DNA from: Crotophaga sulcirostris | Taxonomy: Eukaryota > Chordata > Aves > Cuculiformes > Crotophagidae | Length of the DNA stretch: 64,000 nucleotides | Assembly: GCA_013397455.1 (NCBI GenBank) | Contig: VYZB01000225.1 | Location: 520,176 to 584,175, forward strand | Direction: 5' to 3' | Shown: positions 26,501 through 38,046 of the stretch, piece after piece | Position numbering within the stretch: the stretch's first letter is position 1 | Layout of the letters: each line of letters begins with the position of its first letter | The notes under the pieces: generated by a model | Told to the model about the DNA's origin: nothing | What the model saw: only the letters and a program-made list of their open reading frames with translations | Databases searched by the model: none | Translations under genes and position numbers: made by a program

Positions 26501-27170
26501 AAAGTGTGGGTGATGATTGGTAGGGGATTGCCAAAGCTCCATAGTCTTTAGGTTTTTGTTTGGGTGATCTTCATAACAATCTGTAGTGGAAACAAGGAGG
26601 AACATGGAGCAGGATTTTGTTTTCACCACACTGTATATATCTGAGTTATGTATCCTTATGGACCGGTTCAATGGATTAAACCAGAATTGTTTTAAGGCAT
26701 ATTTCCAACCATTCCAACCTTATCCTAGGGAAAACAATATGGTTTTCACAGCCTAACAATGAGAAGACATAAAGATGGCTTAGAAATACTTTTGTTCATT
26801 AGACTTGCAGTTTTACTGTGTACACTATCACTGTAAACTCAGCACTTTTAATTCTATCAGAGAACAAAACCCCCTTTATTAAGCAGACATTGGTTCTCTA
26901 TCAGAGAGTGATGATGGTCTGGGATGAGTATTTGAAATCCTGGTAAGACTGAATGAAGTGCTTATTGTTGTTCAGTATTTGAACAAGAGACTGAATTTTT
27001 TTCCACTGCAACCTTGAAAGGCTCTGTAAGGAACCCAGTGAAACATTGCCATTCTAAGGTCCTCCTGGACAATATATCCCCTTGCTGTCCTGCTTTATTA
27101 TGAATTATTTTCTTTTCCCCGAAAGAAAGATTATGCTTCTTTTGAGGAAGATTTTCTAAATAGAATTAGT
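20545..27170. other. Non-coding stretch, no gene recognised
   Basis: This is AT-rich sequence, most strongly so at 22060-22680 and 25900-26200. No open frame has recognisable protein similarity. It contains a 15-base poly-A run (23400-23414) and ends at an assembly gap. I could not identify any transposon or RNA gene in it. Confidence 0.6.
23400..23414. repeat. Poly-A tract
   Basis: Fifteen consecutive A. The upstream sequence does not look like a processed gene copy, and I see no flanking duplication, so I treat it as a simple repeat. Confidence 0.8.
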
Positions 27171-27332
27171 NNNNNNNNNNNNNNNNNNNNNNNNNNNNNN
27201 NNNNNNNNNNNNNNNNNNNNNNNNNNNNNNNNNNNNNNNNNNNNNNNNNNNNNNNNNNNNNNNNNNNNNNNNNNNNNNNNNNNNNNNNNNNNNNNNNNNN
27301 NNNNNNNNNNNNNNNNNNNNNNNNNNNNNNNN
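27171..27332. other. Assembly gap (N run, 162 bases)
   Basis: Unresolved bases. Flanking sequence on both sides is unique-looking and AT-rich, with no repeat edge visible, so the cause of this gap cannot be read from the flanks. Confidence 0.99.
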
Positions 27333-28734
27333 AATATTAATAGTCTTAGAGGATTCAGTCTAATCCTTAAATCTCTGAAGTTGATAATAGGATGTTTTTC
27401 CCATCCACAGTGCTGTCTGCTTAAGAGTTTCTAGAGAATTATACAAATAGGGTTTGAAGAAGGTGAATAGTCTCTTCAACCTTCACATTAGCTAAACATA
27501 CATCTTTAGGATTTAGCTTGGATTTTTTAGCAGCAGTAATGAAGAGAGGAATTAAACACCCAGTGCATTTCAAGGACTGATGTAACTGGCTGGACTCTTA
27601 GGAAATCACAGCTTAAGAAATGGCAGGACAGGACATGCCTGGTGCAACCTTTTAGACAAACCTGGTTGCTTATTTCATTAAGAACCCCCTTTTCATATTT
27701 CCATACATCCCTGCCACCAGGGAAACCTAAGCTATTCTGCAAATGTCTTTACTTGCTTGGGACTGAATTTGGTTTGTGTGGCAAGCTTGTGACATACATC
27801 TGTGAAATTTGTAGTGTGAATAACTTGCTGGGTGACAACAAGTAGGTCTGTTGCAGAGGGAAGATTAGAACACAGTTGTTCTGCCTCATGGCGGAGGCTT
27901 TTAACTACCTGAAAAAGCAGCAATCTTCCCTATTCACTAAAGCTGTTATAAAAAGTCCTGGTATCTTTTAATTTTTTTTTCCACAGCTGTCAAATGGTAC
28001 TTAGTAGGTTTATCCAACAGCCTGTGAACTGGAGGTGTAGTTACTGAGCTGCTCCTGTTTTAATCATTGACCTTAAGTGGAAAGAAGGGAAAGATCAAAC
28101 AAATATTTTTTTCTGATCTTTGAAAAGCTGCCAAAACTAACGAAGTTGAATTCATTTGGGACAAAGGAGATGCTTTTGTTTTTCTGCCTCTTTCAGCTTA
28201 GTTGCATTTTGGATGGCACTCAGCTATTCAGTTGGAATACAAAACAACTCTGCACCAAATCCCTCTGAAGCTAGGTCTGTCTCATGTAATTACAATGCCA
28301 CCCAGAAAATACTTATTTGTGTATCTTACATGTGTATGCTTCTTATCATCTTGGTAAACAGCCCAAATTCACAAAGTGGGGTTTGTTTTGTTGGTTTTTT
28401 TTTTTGCTTAGGGGAAAGTATTGGGGAGATAATTTGCCTTCTCTGCATTTCTTTAGCTTGACCACAAGAGATCAACCGAAATCAAAGGTTGATCCAAATG
28501 CACCTGCTTTTCAAAAAAGTGAAATTTTAAATATGAATCTCATATTTTTTTGGGGTGTCAGACAGACTGCTGACATGAAAACCCCAGGAACTGTTATTTG
28601 TATCCTTCTGTTCAGTGCCCGGCGGGACCACCACCTGTTCACAGCTTAGCAGCCTCGTATACACACTCGTGGCACAGCCTGTCCAGTAGTCATGTATTAT
28701 TCAGGTTCAGTACACTGGGAATAAACCTTAAAGC

Positions 28735-28915
28735 AAAGCCATTTTTCTTAAAAGGTCATTAAAGCTTTCCAGAGGCCAGAACAGTTGCGTAAGCCTCATG
28801 TATTAAGTGAAATGGTGCCATATTGATGTTTAATGTCAATTAAACAGTGTGGGCTGATTTTGTATGATCTAAAGCAATCTCATCTCATTTTGTCTGCTGT
28901 GGGACTTTGCTGCAA
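28735..28915. promoter_or_regulatory. Candidate regulatory element with nuclear-receptor-type half-site
   Basis: The element contains AAAGGTCA (28751-28758), an extended nuclear-receptor half-site of the ERR/SF-1/ROR type. TAAT and CAATTAAA homeodomain-type cores follow at about 28830-28843. It is repeat-free and its composition differs from the simple AT-rich background. Function is inferred only. Confidence 0.2.
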
Positions 28916-31644
28916 CTTTGGTTCTGGCTGTGGGCTCCTCTCAAGCTAAGATGACATCATATGAAGGTCATTTGCAAAGACTGGGAGGTGAATTGATCAT
29001 TACTGGAGAGGGAAATATTACCCAGAATATTTTATTCACTGAATTACAAATGAAACAAAACCACAAAAATGAACTTTGTTTCCTCAGGTGTGTTACTCTG
29101 TGTATTCACCCTGTGATACTAAAATTTGTTTTCACAAGACTGTAAGCATTTGCAGGATTCAATAAATCAATCAATAAATAAAATCAGTAATAACTCTAGT
29201 GAGTGGAAAGAAAATAGCTCCATGAAAGTTTGATGGATGTTAAAATGTAATGGCATGTGCCATACAAGTCATCCTACAGAGAACTGGCACATTGGCCAGT
29301 TATTTATATTATGGAACTTTCATAGCAGGAGCAAACGGCCTTTTTAAGGATTTTTAGCAGAGTGTAAACCAGAGCTTTGCCACCACTGTTGTGGATGCTG
29401 GGCTGGCTTCAGAAACGGGACAACCCAGCTCAGGAGAGTCAGGTTTTTTTTGAAGTTGGAGGAAGAGGTCTGGAGGCCACTGCTAGGCAAAGAGTGGTGA
29501 CAGCTCTTCTCCAGCAGCAGCTGTGTTCAGATTCCTTAAAGGCAGATGTTCTCTTGTTCCCTTGGCAGCCTGTTTCCTGCAGCATTTGCCTGCTCAGTCT
29601 TCTCCAAGAAGGATCTGCTGAGATCACGGATGCACTGATGGTGTTTTTTTAATTAGAACCCACAAAATCAAATACACAGCTTTCTCTAGAGTACAGCTTT
29701 AACTCTGTATTTCATGATTCATTTATGTTCATGAATGAAATGAGTAGGACTGTCTGCTTTTATGAAGGCTTGACACTTTTTTTTATGGCAATAAGTGATA
29801 AATTGACTGGTTGTAATTGATAGAATGATGTGATAGATTCAACTGTTCTGTGCAAGCAGAGAACTTTGTTCTCTAGTAATACAGACAGTATTTCCATGAT
29901 TGTGATGTCAATTTGAAAAAGTCCTCTGATTTTTCAAGGGAGTGCCTGCTCCACATATTCTAAAATTGGGCTACTTTAGAGATATACAGAACTGAACCCC
30001 CCTCCCAAATATCTACACACTTCTGAATAATCTTGTGATTTTAATATCAACTTGGTTAGAGTGAACTGAAAATGATAGTCATTCGTTGACGAGGACTTAT
30101 GGTGTGTGAGTCCTCTGTGCAGGGTTTTAGGTTGGAATTCAGTTATATTTTTATTCCATTTGATGGTTAATAGCTTTTATGTGTTTTCAAGGAGGTTTTT
30201 TATAAAATATTTTAATGTACATCATGAACGAGACAGACAAAACCTTTGGTATACAAAGGCAAAGCAAAGTGGACTATTTCTCAGACCAGCTCTCCTTTTG
30301 CTGTACATGCACCCTCACAGTTGCTGGGCTCTGTAGCAGTAAAATGCTTCCATATCTAGCAGTTAAACTTAATGCCAGGTAAGTAAGTGCTTTAGTGTTT
30401 CAAACTGACAAACAAGGGGTGATTTTTCCCAAATCAAGATAGAAAATGAGTGGCGAGGAAGAGATGCGATGTTCATAAAGTGCCTTGAAAGCACTGCTTG
30501 GCTCTTAATAAGAGCTGTGAAATGTTTACTTCATTACTATTGCTCTATTACTGTTGAGAGTTCATTGAATACTACAGGAAAATAAAGCACCATCTGTTAG
30601 AAATAAACTATTTCAATCGAGGCTTCCCTACAGTATGTCCTCTTTTCTGTAACACCACACGTAGTGCTTGTCTACCCTGTAATAAATAATACACTGTATG
30701 AATTCAACCTCACCTGCAGAGGTCATGATTGGGGATCTTCTGTTCCTTCCACACTACGTGCACCCACTGGCTTTATAGTACGTGTGTGCTGCATTAACTG
30801 GATCAAAAAGCAGGATATATTGGTTGGATAAGAACAAAGGTCTGTGTTACTGTCATAACATAAAGCCTAGCTCTGTATAGCCCTGCCCTTTGCTGTGTAC
30901 CTCACCATCCGATTGTAGGTTCTTCGTGTGTTCCTGCTGAGTGTTCCCCTGAAAGAGCTAAATTCACACTTTAAACTTAACACGATGTGATGTTAGTTAT
31001 CGTTCTCTTTGGGTTTTGTGTGCAAAGCTCTGGAAATGGATGTGTTGTCAAGTGCTAAAATGAAACTGGTTTCTTCAGTCTGTGGGAAGCCCAACACAGG
31101 AATTCACCTCCCTGCCTACCCTTGTGTGCTCTGTGTAAACATGGAATGCTCTCTTATTACATTTCTGCCTCTTTAATTGAAAAGTTTGTACTGAAGTTAC
31201 ATGTGGGAATTGTTATTGGAAAGTGATTTCTTTTTTCTTGTGCTCAATAGCTGCAATTCCCAAGCAATTAAACTTTTTTCTCTTTTTATTACACAACCAT
31301 AGAATCTCTGCTAAAAATTTCATAGGAATGTGTTGCAGTTACAGTAGAAATAAAAGCTTTGAAAAAGAGGGTATTTCCAGTAAGGCTAAGCAAATATGTA
31401 AACCTTAAAAATTGTGTCTTGACTGTGAACAGCAAGAAGTGCTGGGAAGTATTTAATACTGTGCTTGATGTTTTTTTCTGAATGCACAGAATTGATACTT
31501 ACAGGAAGAGGCATTGGTTAGAGGAATGGAAACACAAGGCTGTGACACCTGATGAGTTTTGGAATAGATCTGTATGAATGTAGGTTTGATGTTTCCTGAA
31601 AGCTTGTACAAAATTAATTTATATTATACCTTTTGTCAATTTAT

Positions 31645-31678
31645 TTTTGTTTGTTTGTTTTCAAGTTGACAAACAAAA
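31645..31678. repeat. Inverted repeat, 10-base arms
   Basis: TTTTGTTTGT (31645-31654) and ACAAACAAAA (31669-31678) are exact reverse complements separated by 14 bases, so the strand could form a small hairpin. The arms are low-complexity, so a slippage origin is likely. Confidence 0.7.
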
Positions 31679-34579
31679 GAAATTTTGTAAAATTCTCCTG
31701 CCCAAAAGAACCTCTCATGATGTTCAGCATAGTCCTGCAGCTTAGAGGTTTCCAAAATATGTGTTGCCCTCATTCTTATGGCCTGCAACATTGTTTATAA
31801 ACTTACCCTCAGTTGTTTATATTTCAAATGGTTTAAATTTTGCCATCAAAATAAAATTATTGAGATTCTTTTTCTTGTCCTTGTGCTATCCCAATGGCAT
31901 AAACAGGACTTTAAACCTGTCTTACTGAGAATTAGATCCTGACTCAGAAGAAAATATTTGAATTGTTGCTCAAGTTAAGCACATATCAGTTTAACTAAAC
32001 TCGTTGTGACTTATTGTGCACCAACCTAAGAATACATCTGTGTGTTTTATGGGATCATACATGTAGTGCTGGTCACAGGAATATATTTTTGTAGGAGCTG
32101 TGTGATGTTGGTTGGAATTCATGCCACATACACAAAGAATATTTTAAGTCTGTGAGACCTGTTACTTTTCACAGAATATTAAAATGCCTGTGTTTTCTTG
32201 TCTTGGAGAAGGGAGTTTATAGTTCCGTTTGTTTCAGATGCTTTATGAAAATCCTGTAGGATATCAGTTGTAAGAGAACAGCTGGTTCCTAGCCATGCCT
32301 TGGGAAACTGGTAAATGAATCACAGTGGGATTTGGTGAATGGCAGCACAGAGGGAACTGTCAGTGACTGAACCATGGAAATTTTATATGAGAAGAGGATG
32401 GCCGAACTTGTTAAAACTATGTATAATTTTAATAGGTATACCTTTCTCCAGTAAAACCAGGGTATTTTGCACTTCAGCTGATAAAGCATAATTATTTGGA
32501 ACCTAGGAGCCTGGTCTTCAGTGAAAACAGTTGAGGACCATATAATCAGTGCAGTTGTATCAATGCATCAGCAAGGCTTGAGATCCTGAGGAGCCTAAGG
32601 TGCTGTCAGAAGAATACCAGATCTTCTGTACCCAGATCGCCAGGCTTGTTGTGTAGCGACCAAAGAAACGCTTCCATCTTGCTGTATTATAAACTACCAG
32701 TATGGACTTCTCTCTTCATCTCCTAATAAATGAACGCCTTCCTTAAAATCTAACGGGTTGTGCTTGCTGGCAGCAATAGCAAAGGCAGCAAAGAAGAAAT
32801 AATAATTCATGGAACTATTTGGGAGAAAGTGTGAAACAGCTTATCTGAATTGCTGCTTCTCTTTATTGATGAGAACTTTAGTCTTGCAGCACTCAATATC
32901 CTTTAAATCCTTCAACTGTGATGAGTTACCAGCCCATGCATTGAACCTGTGAAAGGTTTAATCAGATAAATTGAGTGTCTTCTGCTTTGGAAATAACATC
33001 TTGCTCTTTGGACCTCCAATAGATTATACATATGTAGTCAGGGAACACAAGTACAGACCCTGAGAGAGTTGAAAAACTGTTAGGTCTTTGTGAGCAAAGA
33101 GAAAACCAGCTTTTTTGTTGGAGCAGAACTACTGTTCCCAGAAGAAAACATTTAAATCTTAATTCAGAGTTCAATAAGGTTAATGAAAGGTTCCCATTGA
33201 CTTCTCTATTTCTATACAGGATATTTTACTGCAGAGTGAGATGTTTTCCAATAGTACGTTTAGGCAGTGCAACTGTAATTCTGTCATGTGTTTTCTTTTT
33301 TCATTTTCTCTTTAGCAAGCGAAATTAGGGCTGCATTATGGTGGGCATGTTTTTGGAGCAGCATTTTGCATACTTGTTGCTTTGTGTTCCTGTTAGCAGA
33401 TTGAAGGTGTGTTTTGCAGTTGGAGAAAATTGTGAAGATTCTTCTGAGAAAGTTCAGTTAGCAATCCGGTCCCATGGGGGGTTGTATTGGCCTACAGACA
33501 TTGTAGGGGGAATTAGCTGGGCCAGACAAGTTCTGCCCAGACTTTCTTAGAGAAGAATCTTTGGATATTACGGATGAACAAGAAGTTTAGGAATTTCATC
33601 ATGAAAACTGTACGATGTAAAGGATTGACACCTAGGAGAACAAGCAGAGTTAAACCAGCATTTGACAGGTTGCAGAAAAGAGAGAGTGAACAGGATTGGA
33701 ACAATGAGCAGCAGCTAATTACTATTTCACTGGTCACTACGACGCATTAAAAACTTCCAAAGGCTGTGAAATTAATTGCATGCAGAACAGCACTCAAGGT
33801 GCTTAATATTTTGTCTCTCTGGGACAATTTGCTAGAGACATCTTTTGAACTACAAATACAAAGCAGGAAAGACGGGGATCTCTCTGGCTGTGTCATTCTT
33901 CATTTTAATGAGGAAAAAATGTCACACAGAGCAGTGTGGATTTGAAATATTATAATATGCTTCAGTTTTATGTCAGCGTAAGTATGTTTCTTAAAAGAGC
34001 CCTAATGATTCTAAATTCTAGACCTTGTTGACAAGACATCTGCTTACTTGGCCTGTGGTTTGTATCTCATCTATAAGCTCATTATCATATATATTAAAAG
34101 AAACCTATTAAAATATTTGCATTTTAAAATGAATGATAGAACCCCTCTACCCATCTTTCAGAAACTTATTCTTTTTTGTCATGCAAAATATTCCACCAGG
34201 GAGAGAGAAATATTTCAGTTATTTTCTAACCATTTAACATTTGGGTAATTCTTATAATTACATTTCTTTTTAATTGTTAAAGCTGGAAGGCTTATATCAT
34301 ATTACTTTTAAAATTCATAGTTCAATGTAAATAATCTTTTGTGTATGCATAGACCTCTCAGCTGGATGCTGACTATAACCCTAAGGGTGTTCATTCTTTC
34401 TTTTGGTCTTATTTATTATTTTCTTCTCTCCTCATCAGTTTTCTATTATTCTCTTTCCTGCCTCTTCAGCTGTCTAGCTGCACATCTAATGGGTGAAATA
34501 ACACTTGAAGCCATGCTGGTTGTTTATTTAAACAAATCATATTGAGATGAAAAGAGCAGATGATTGCAAAGATATAATA

Positions 34580-35303
34580 ATCTGATCTAGTAGCTCATCA
34601 GGCTCTTGAGAGGTCTTACCACTTTAGAAAATCTCCCACATGGACTTGTGGCTCTGAGATCTTCAGTGTCAGCCTTCCGGAGTGCAGGAAGTTCCTTTTC
34701 TTCTGGTTGTTTGGATCTGGTCCTTAGTTGCCACCATGTGAGGACAGGCTTGGATGAGTTTGGCTGCTCAGCCCTCTCAGCTCCATTACGTTCGTCTGAG
34801 AGCAACCAGGTGGCTTGCAAGTTGCAAGCAGTTCTTCTGGGTCTCTTTCTGTGGTGGGACTGGCAGACGTGAGAAAAACACTAGAATATACCCACCAGCT
34901 AAGGGCTGCCTGCCATCCGGCCTATTTTCTGTGTCCTATTTTTTAGAAAACCCCTGCACAAAGGATGCATGGGGTGGCACAGCAAGTCACAGGGAAATAG
35001 CCAGCAGAGAAGATACAGCTGCTTTCTAGAACCTACTCAGTGCAAGAAGGCATCCTCAGAGCAGAACGTGTTCCCCAGCAAGCTCAGCTAGTAGAAAGTA
35101 AAGTGGAGATAAAACTGGCTTCATCAGCAAACCCAGAAAGATGGTCTGCTTTGAAGGTGTACAGCAGCTGTCACCTCTGCTGGAAGGAGTGCACAGCTTG
35201 CCTGGTAAGGGTCTGTGAGTGCCCCCACTGTGTCTGGCACCCGCCGTCACCAGGTTGTGACTTTTATCTCGGGAAACAGATTCTCCAGAAGGAAAAGCTG
35301 TAG
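34580..35303. other. GC-richer block with overlapping open frames
   Basis: Compared with its surroundings this roughly 700-base block has more G+C and more CpG. As a consequence it carries several overlapping open frames on both strands, the longest 91 codons. The plus-strand frame at 35040-35303 has a cluster of Cys (CHLCWKECTAC). The sequence CCTGGTAAGG at about 35199-35208 would make a fair splice donor. None of the frames resembles a known protein. Possible explanations are an untranslated exon, an old decayed insertion, or a local composition shift. Confidence 0.25.
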
Positions 35304-36083
35304 CAAAGATGAGAAAAATTTACTCTGGAGAACCCTAAGTTACTCCGAGAAGAGTATTTCTTGGTGTCAAGACTAGAAAAGACCAATTTTAGCAGCGAGG
35401 GGTTCTCATACCTACAAGGAGACATTTTCATTGCCTGATACTCCTCTTCCAGTCTCCCCTCTTAAAGAAAGTCTTTACTGTGGCAGTTTCTTAAAACATC
35501 CTTAGTGCCTTCTCAGGCATCTAAACCACTTTACTGCATATTAAAAGCAGCTGTATGGGGAAAGGAAAGCTCCTGTTGCTTCCCTAAAGCAGCGTGTATA
35601 ACATCACAGCTGGAAATAACATGTTTTATGAACTTGATTTATCCCCTGTGCTGTGTGGTATAAATCCTACTACCTCACTGCATGGCCTGCACATGCATTT
35701 TTGAAGACCTCATCCTGCCAGGTGCTGGACAAGGTGCAAAGGAAGGATTTAATTAAAAGCAAACATTGGTTTGGGGGTTGCCAACTCCTACACATCCTCT
35801 GCTGCCTAGCAGGAGGAAACACTAAGTAGTATGGTAGGAATTGGTAAAAATGTTTCCTACCGACTGGAATTATTAGGTACTTGCAGTACCTCATACATTA
35901 TTTCAAAATCACAGTTATAACCCATACAAAGCAGCACGTGCTAATGCCTCATCTAAGACAGCATGGTCTGTTGTTCTGTTGCATAGCAGCTAGTGGAGGA
36001 CAAACTTCCATGACTTCCATTTTGTGTTGATTTTTCCTTTCAGATAATGAATTTGTTGCCAATTTTCACGGACTGCCAACTTC

Positions 36084-36099
36084 TTTTTTTTTTTTTTTT
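36084..36099. repeat. Poly-T tract
   Basis: Sixteen consecutive T, followed by CCCAG. It resembles a polypyrimidine-tract acceptor, but no convincing exon follows. Confidence 0.8.
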
Positions 36100-36684
36100 C
36101 CCAGTGGGCAGCTGCACAGTCGTTCTTAGAATATCTGAGTCCCTCACAGTTTTTCATCCCCAATCCTTGTGCTGGGAAGGTTAATAGATAACTGAGGCAG
36201 AGAAAAAATGAGGCATGTGAGCACCTTAAATGATTGAAATCTGTAGCAGTTGAATGTTGTAACTGAGTGAATTTCTTGCTGTGATGCAGAACTAGAAGTA
36301 AACCCCACATGGAACTGTGTTCTAGCTCCTGGCCCAGGCTGCCGTTTCAGTCTTGTACTGCTGGTTGTCTTTGGATGTGATGTACTCTATTAAGTATTAA
36401 AAGCCAGGGAAATTGTTTCCTCTTTCTCATCTTAGGAAATCTGGTTATTGATTTAGATGTCCAAACATCTAGAACAGTGATGAACATTAAATATTGATCT
36501 GCAAAACCTTGAGTAGCTTGGTCCTAATTGTGTGCAGTACGTGCAACGTGATTATTTTTACAAAGGCAGCATTTGTATGATGATTAGAAGCCCATTATTG
36601 TTGGTACTGTACAAACTCACAGCAAGATGCCCCGGTCCTGCAATTTGAAATATCCAAGATGTTTAAGAGGTGGGAAGCTTTGTT

Positions 36685-36800
36685 TGAACAATGGGGGGAA
36701 CTGAAGCACACTCATTAAATATTTCATCCGGCATCACACAGGCAGTCTGTGGTGGGTCTGGAAAACACTTCAGTCTTATGCTTTTATCATAACAGCAAGG
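36685..36800 (-). mobile_element. MIR-like SINE relic, minus strand
   Basis: Collinear matches to the reverse complement of MIR are visible. GGGGAACTGAAGCACA matches the GGAAACTGAGGCACA block. CATCACACAGGCAGTCTGTGG matches the GTCACACAGCTAGTAAGTGG block. ACTTCAGTCTTATGCTTTTATC sits where MIR has its ACTCCAAAGCCCATGCTCTTAAC block. The copy is strongly diverged and the edges are approximate. Confidence 0.5.
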
Positions 36801-37895
36801 CTCCTACCAGTCCTGTATGCAAACCTAATAGATATATAGCCCAGTGACAGTTACTGATTAACAAAAAAGCTGTTATGCTTTATGAAGTGTTGGAGTATTT
36901 TATATTTTCATGTCTGTTGTGGTGTCCTTCCCTCTCAGCACGAGGGAGAAAGGGAGCAAGATCATCCAGATAGCAATGTCCTTATTAATGAGAAGTTCAG
37001 CCAAGCATGTGCTAGTTTTTCCATCACTCTGTGCTGTGGTTATCTGCAGAACAGGAATAGAAACTGAATATCTAATCTTTAAAAAGGGCTTTGGAAGATT
37101 ACTTCAACCTTTACCCTGCCCCAGCTGAGCTCCACTTAAATTCTAAAATGGTCTAAATAACTTTTGTTTCAAAGATGGACATTAGAGTACCACGCTGGAA
37201 CCGTGCAAAAGCAGCCAGTAGGAGCTAGCTGGTGAAAGAAGTTTTCACATAAAAACAAAACTGGAGAGTACTGCTGTTTCAACTTTCTTTTTTTTTTTTT
37301 TCTTTTTCCTAACAAAGAAAAGTGGAACTGTGCATGTAGGAACAAACCAGCAAGAGCAAGTGAAGGTCAGATGAAGAGGACTATTCCTTGAATGTTAACA
37401 AGAAATGCTAACTCCTAACTCAGTATGGACTGAATTCTTTCCCTATGCCATTGTGATTTCATGGGCACCCACAGAATTACTTGGATCTTGGTTTTCACTG
37501 AAACTTTTGGGAAAGAGTAACTACATTTTCAGTAGGGTTTCCACCTAGATCAGCAACAGCCTTAGTTAGTCCTGATGCTGGAATACTTTCAATCATGGTC
37601 TCCTAAGACACCTTTGTTTCATGAGAAATGTCCAGAAAATATGACCTGAGTTTAGGAGTGGAAGAGGATGGCATTGTATAATTTTGTGATATTGGTTTGA
37701 GCGTATTGTCTGACACTGCATTTAAAACATAGAAGTCGCATGATGGAAAAGAGATGTAAAAGGCCATTTTCCAGAAGAGAGTACTTTGACATTGTGGGAA
37801 GAAAGTGGGCAAAGCTTATGCAATTGGAGGGTTTTTTTCTTTAACCTTAATTTCTACTAGACAACATGGTTGATTTATGAATTATTTTATTAAAT

Positions 37896-37921
37896 TGATT
37901 TTATTTATTGATTTTATTTAT
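37896..37921. repeat. Tandem 13-base AT-rich duplication
   Basis: TGATTTTATTTAT occurs twice in direct succession. It is a small slippage repeat just upstream of the candidate exon at 37966. Confidence 0.8.
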
Positions 37922-37965
37922 TAGGTTCGAACTCATTATTAATTTAGCTTTATGTTTCCCTTTAG

Positions 37966-38046
37966 TCTGGACTGTGCTGTCATGCCGAGAAGCTGCCCCA
38001 TCCGGATCACATTCTCTGCCCTTACAGATCTGGAAGAACTTCCCTG
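37966..38046 (+). other. Weak candidate internal exon, 81 bases
   Basis: The segment lies between a pyrimidine-rich acceptor (TTTATGTTTCCCTTTAG, ending 37965) and a fair donor (CTG followed by GTAGGT at 38047). Its length is a multiple of three and all three plus-strand frames are open. It is also richer in G+C and CpG than the AT-rich DNA beside it. In the acceptor-phase-0 frame it would encode 27 residues with three Cys and several His and Pro. I do not recognise the peptide. Pairs of splice-like signals around an open stretch this short are common by chance, so this is only a candidate for transcript evidence. Confidence 0.12.

Larger units (their letters stand above)
27333..36680. other. 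Non-coding stretch, no gene recognised
   Basis: No recognisable gene. Short open frames exist but none has family motifs. A plus-strand frame at 28156-28461 encodes a hydrophobic stretch, and a frame after a strong pyrimidine tract at 33316 closes after 26 codons. A moderately GC-richer block lies at 34580-35303. An inverted repeat (31645-31678) and a 16-base T run (36084-36099) are also present. Confidence 0.6.

Noticed and set aside
30517..30528. 12-base match to the start of miR-203 (GTGAAATGTTTA)
   Set aside because: The remainder of the mature sequence does not match and no precursor hairpin is visible.
36170..36230. AACTGAGGCAGAGA, a MIR-like word
   Set aside because: A single block without collinear support upstream or downstream. 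Such purine-rich words are frequent by chance.
37924..37934. GGTTCGAACTC, resembling a tRNA B box
   Set aside because: Two positions deviate from the B-box consensus, no A box lies at the expected distance, and the upstream sequence is an AT-rich tandem repeat.
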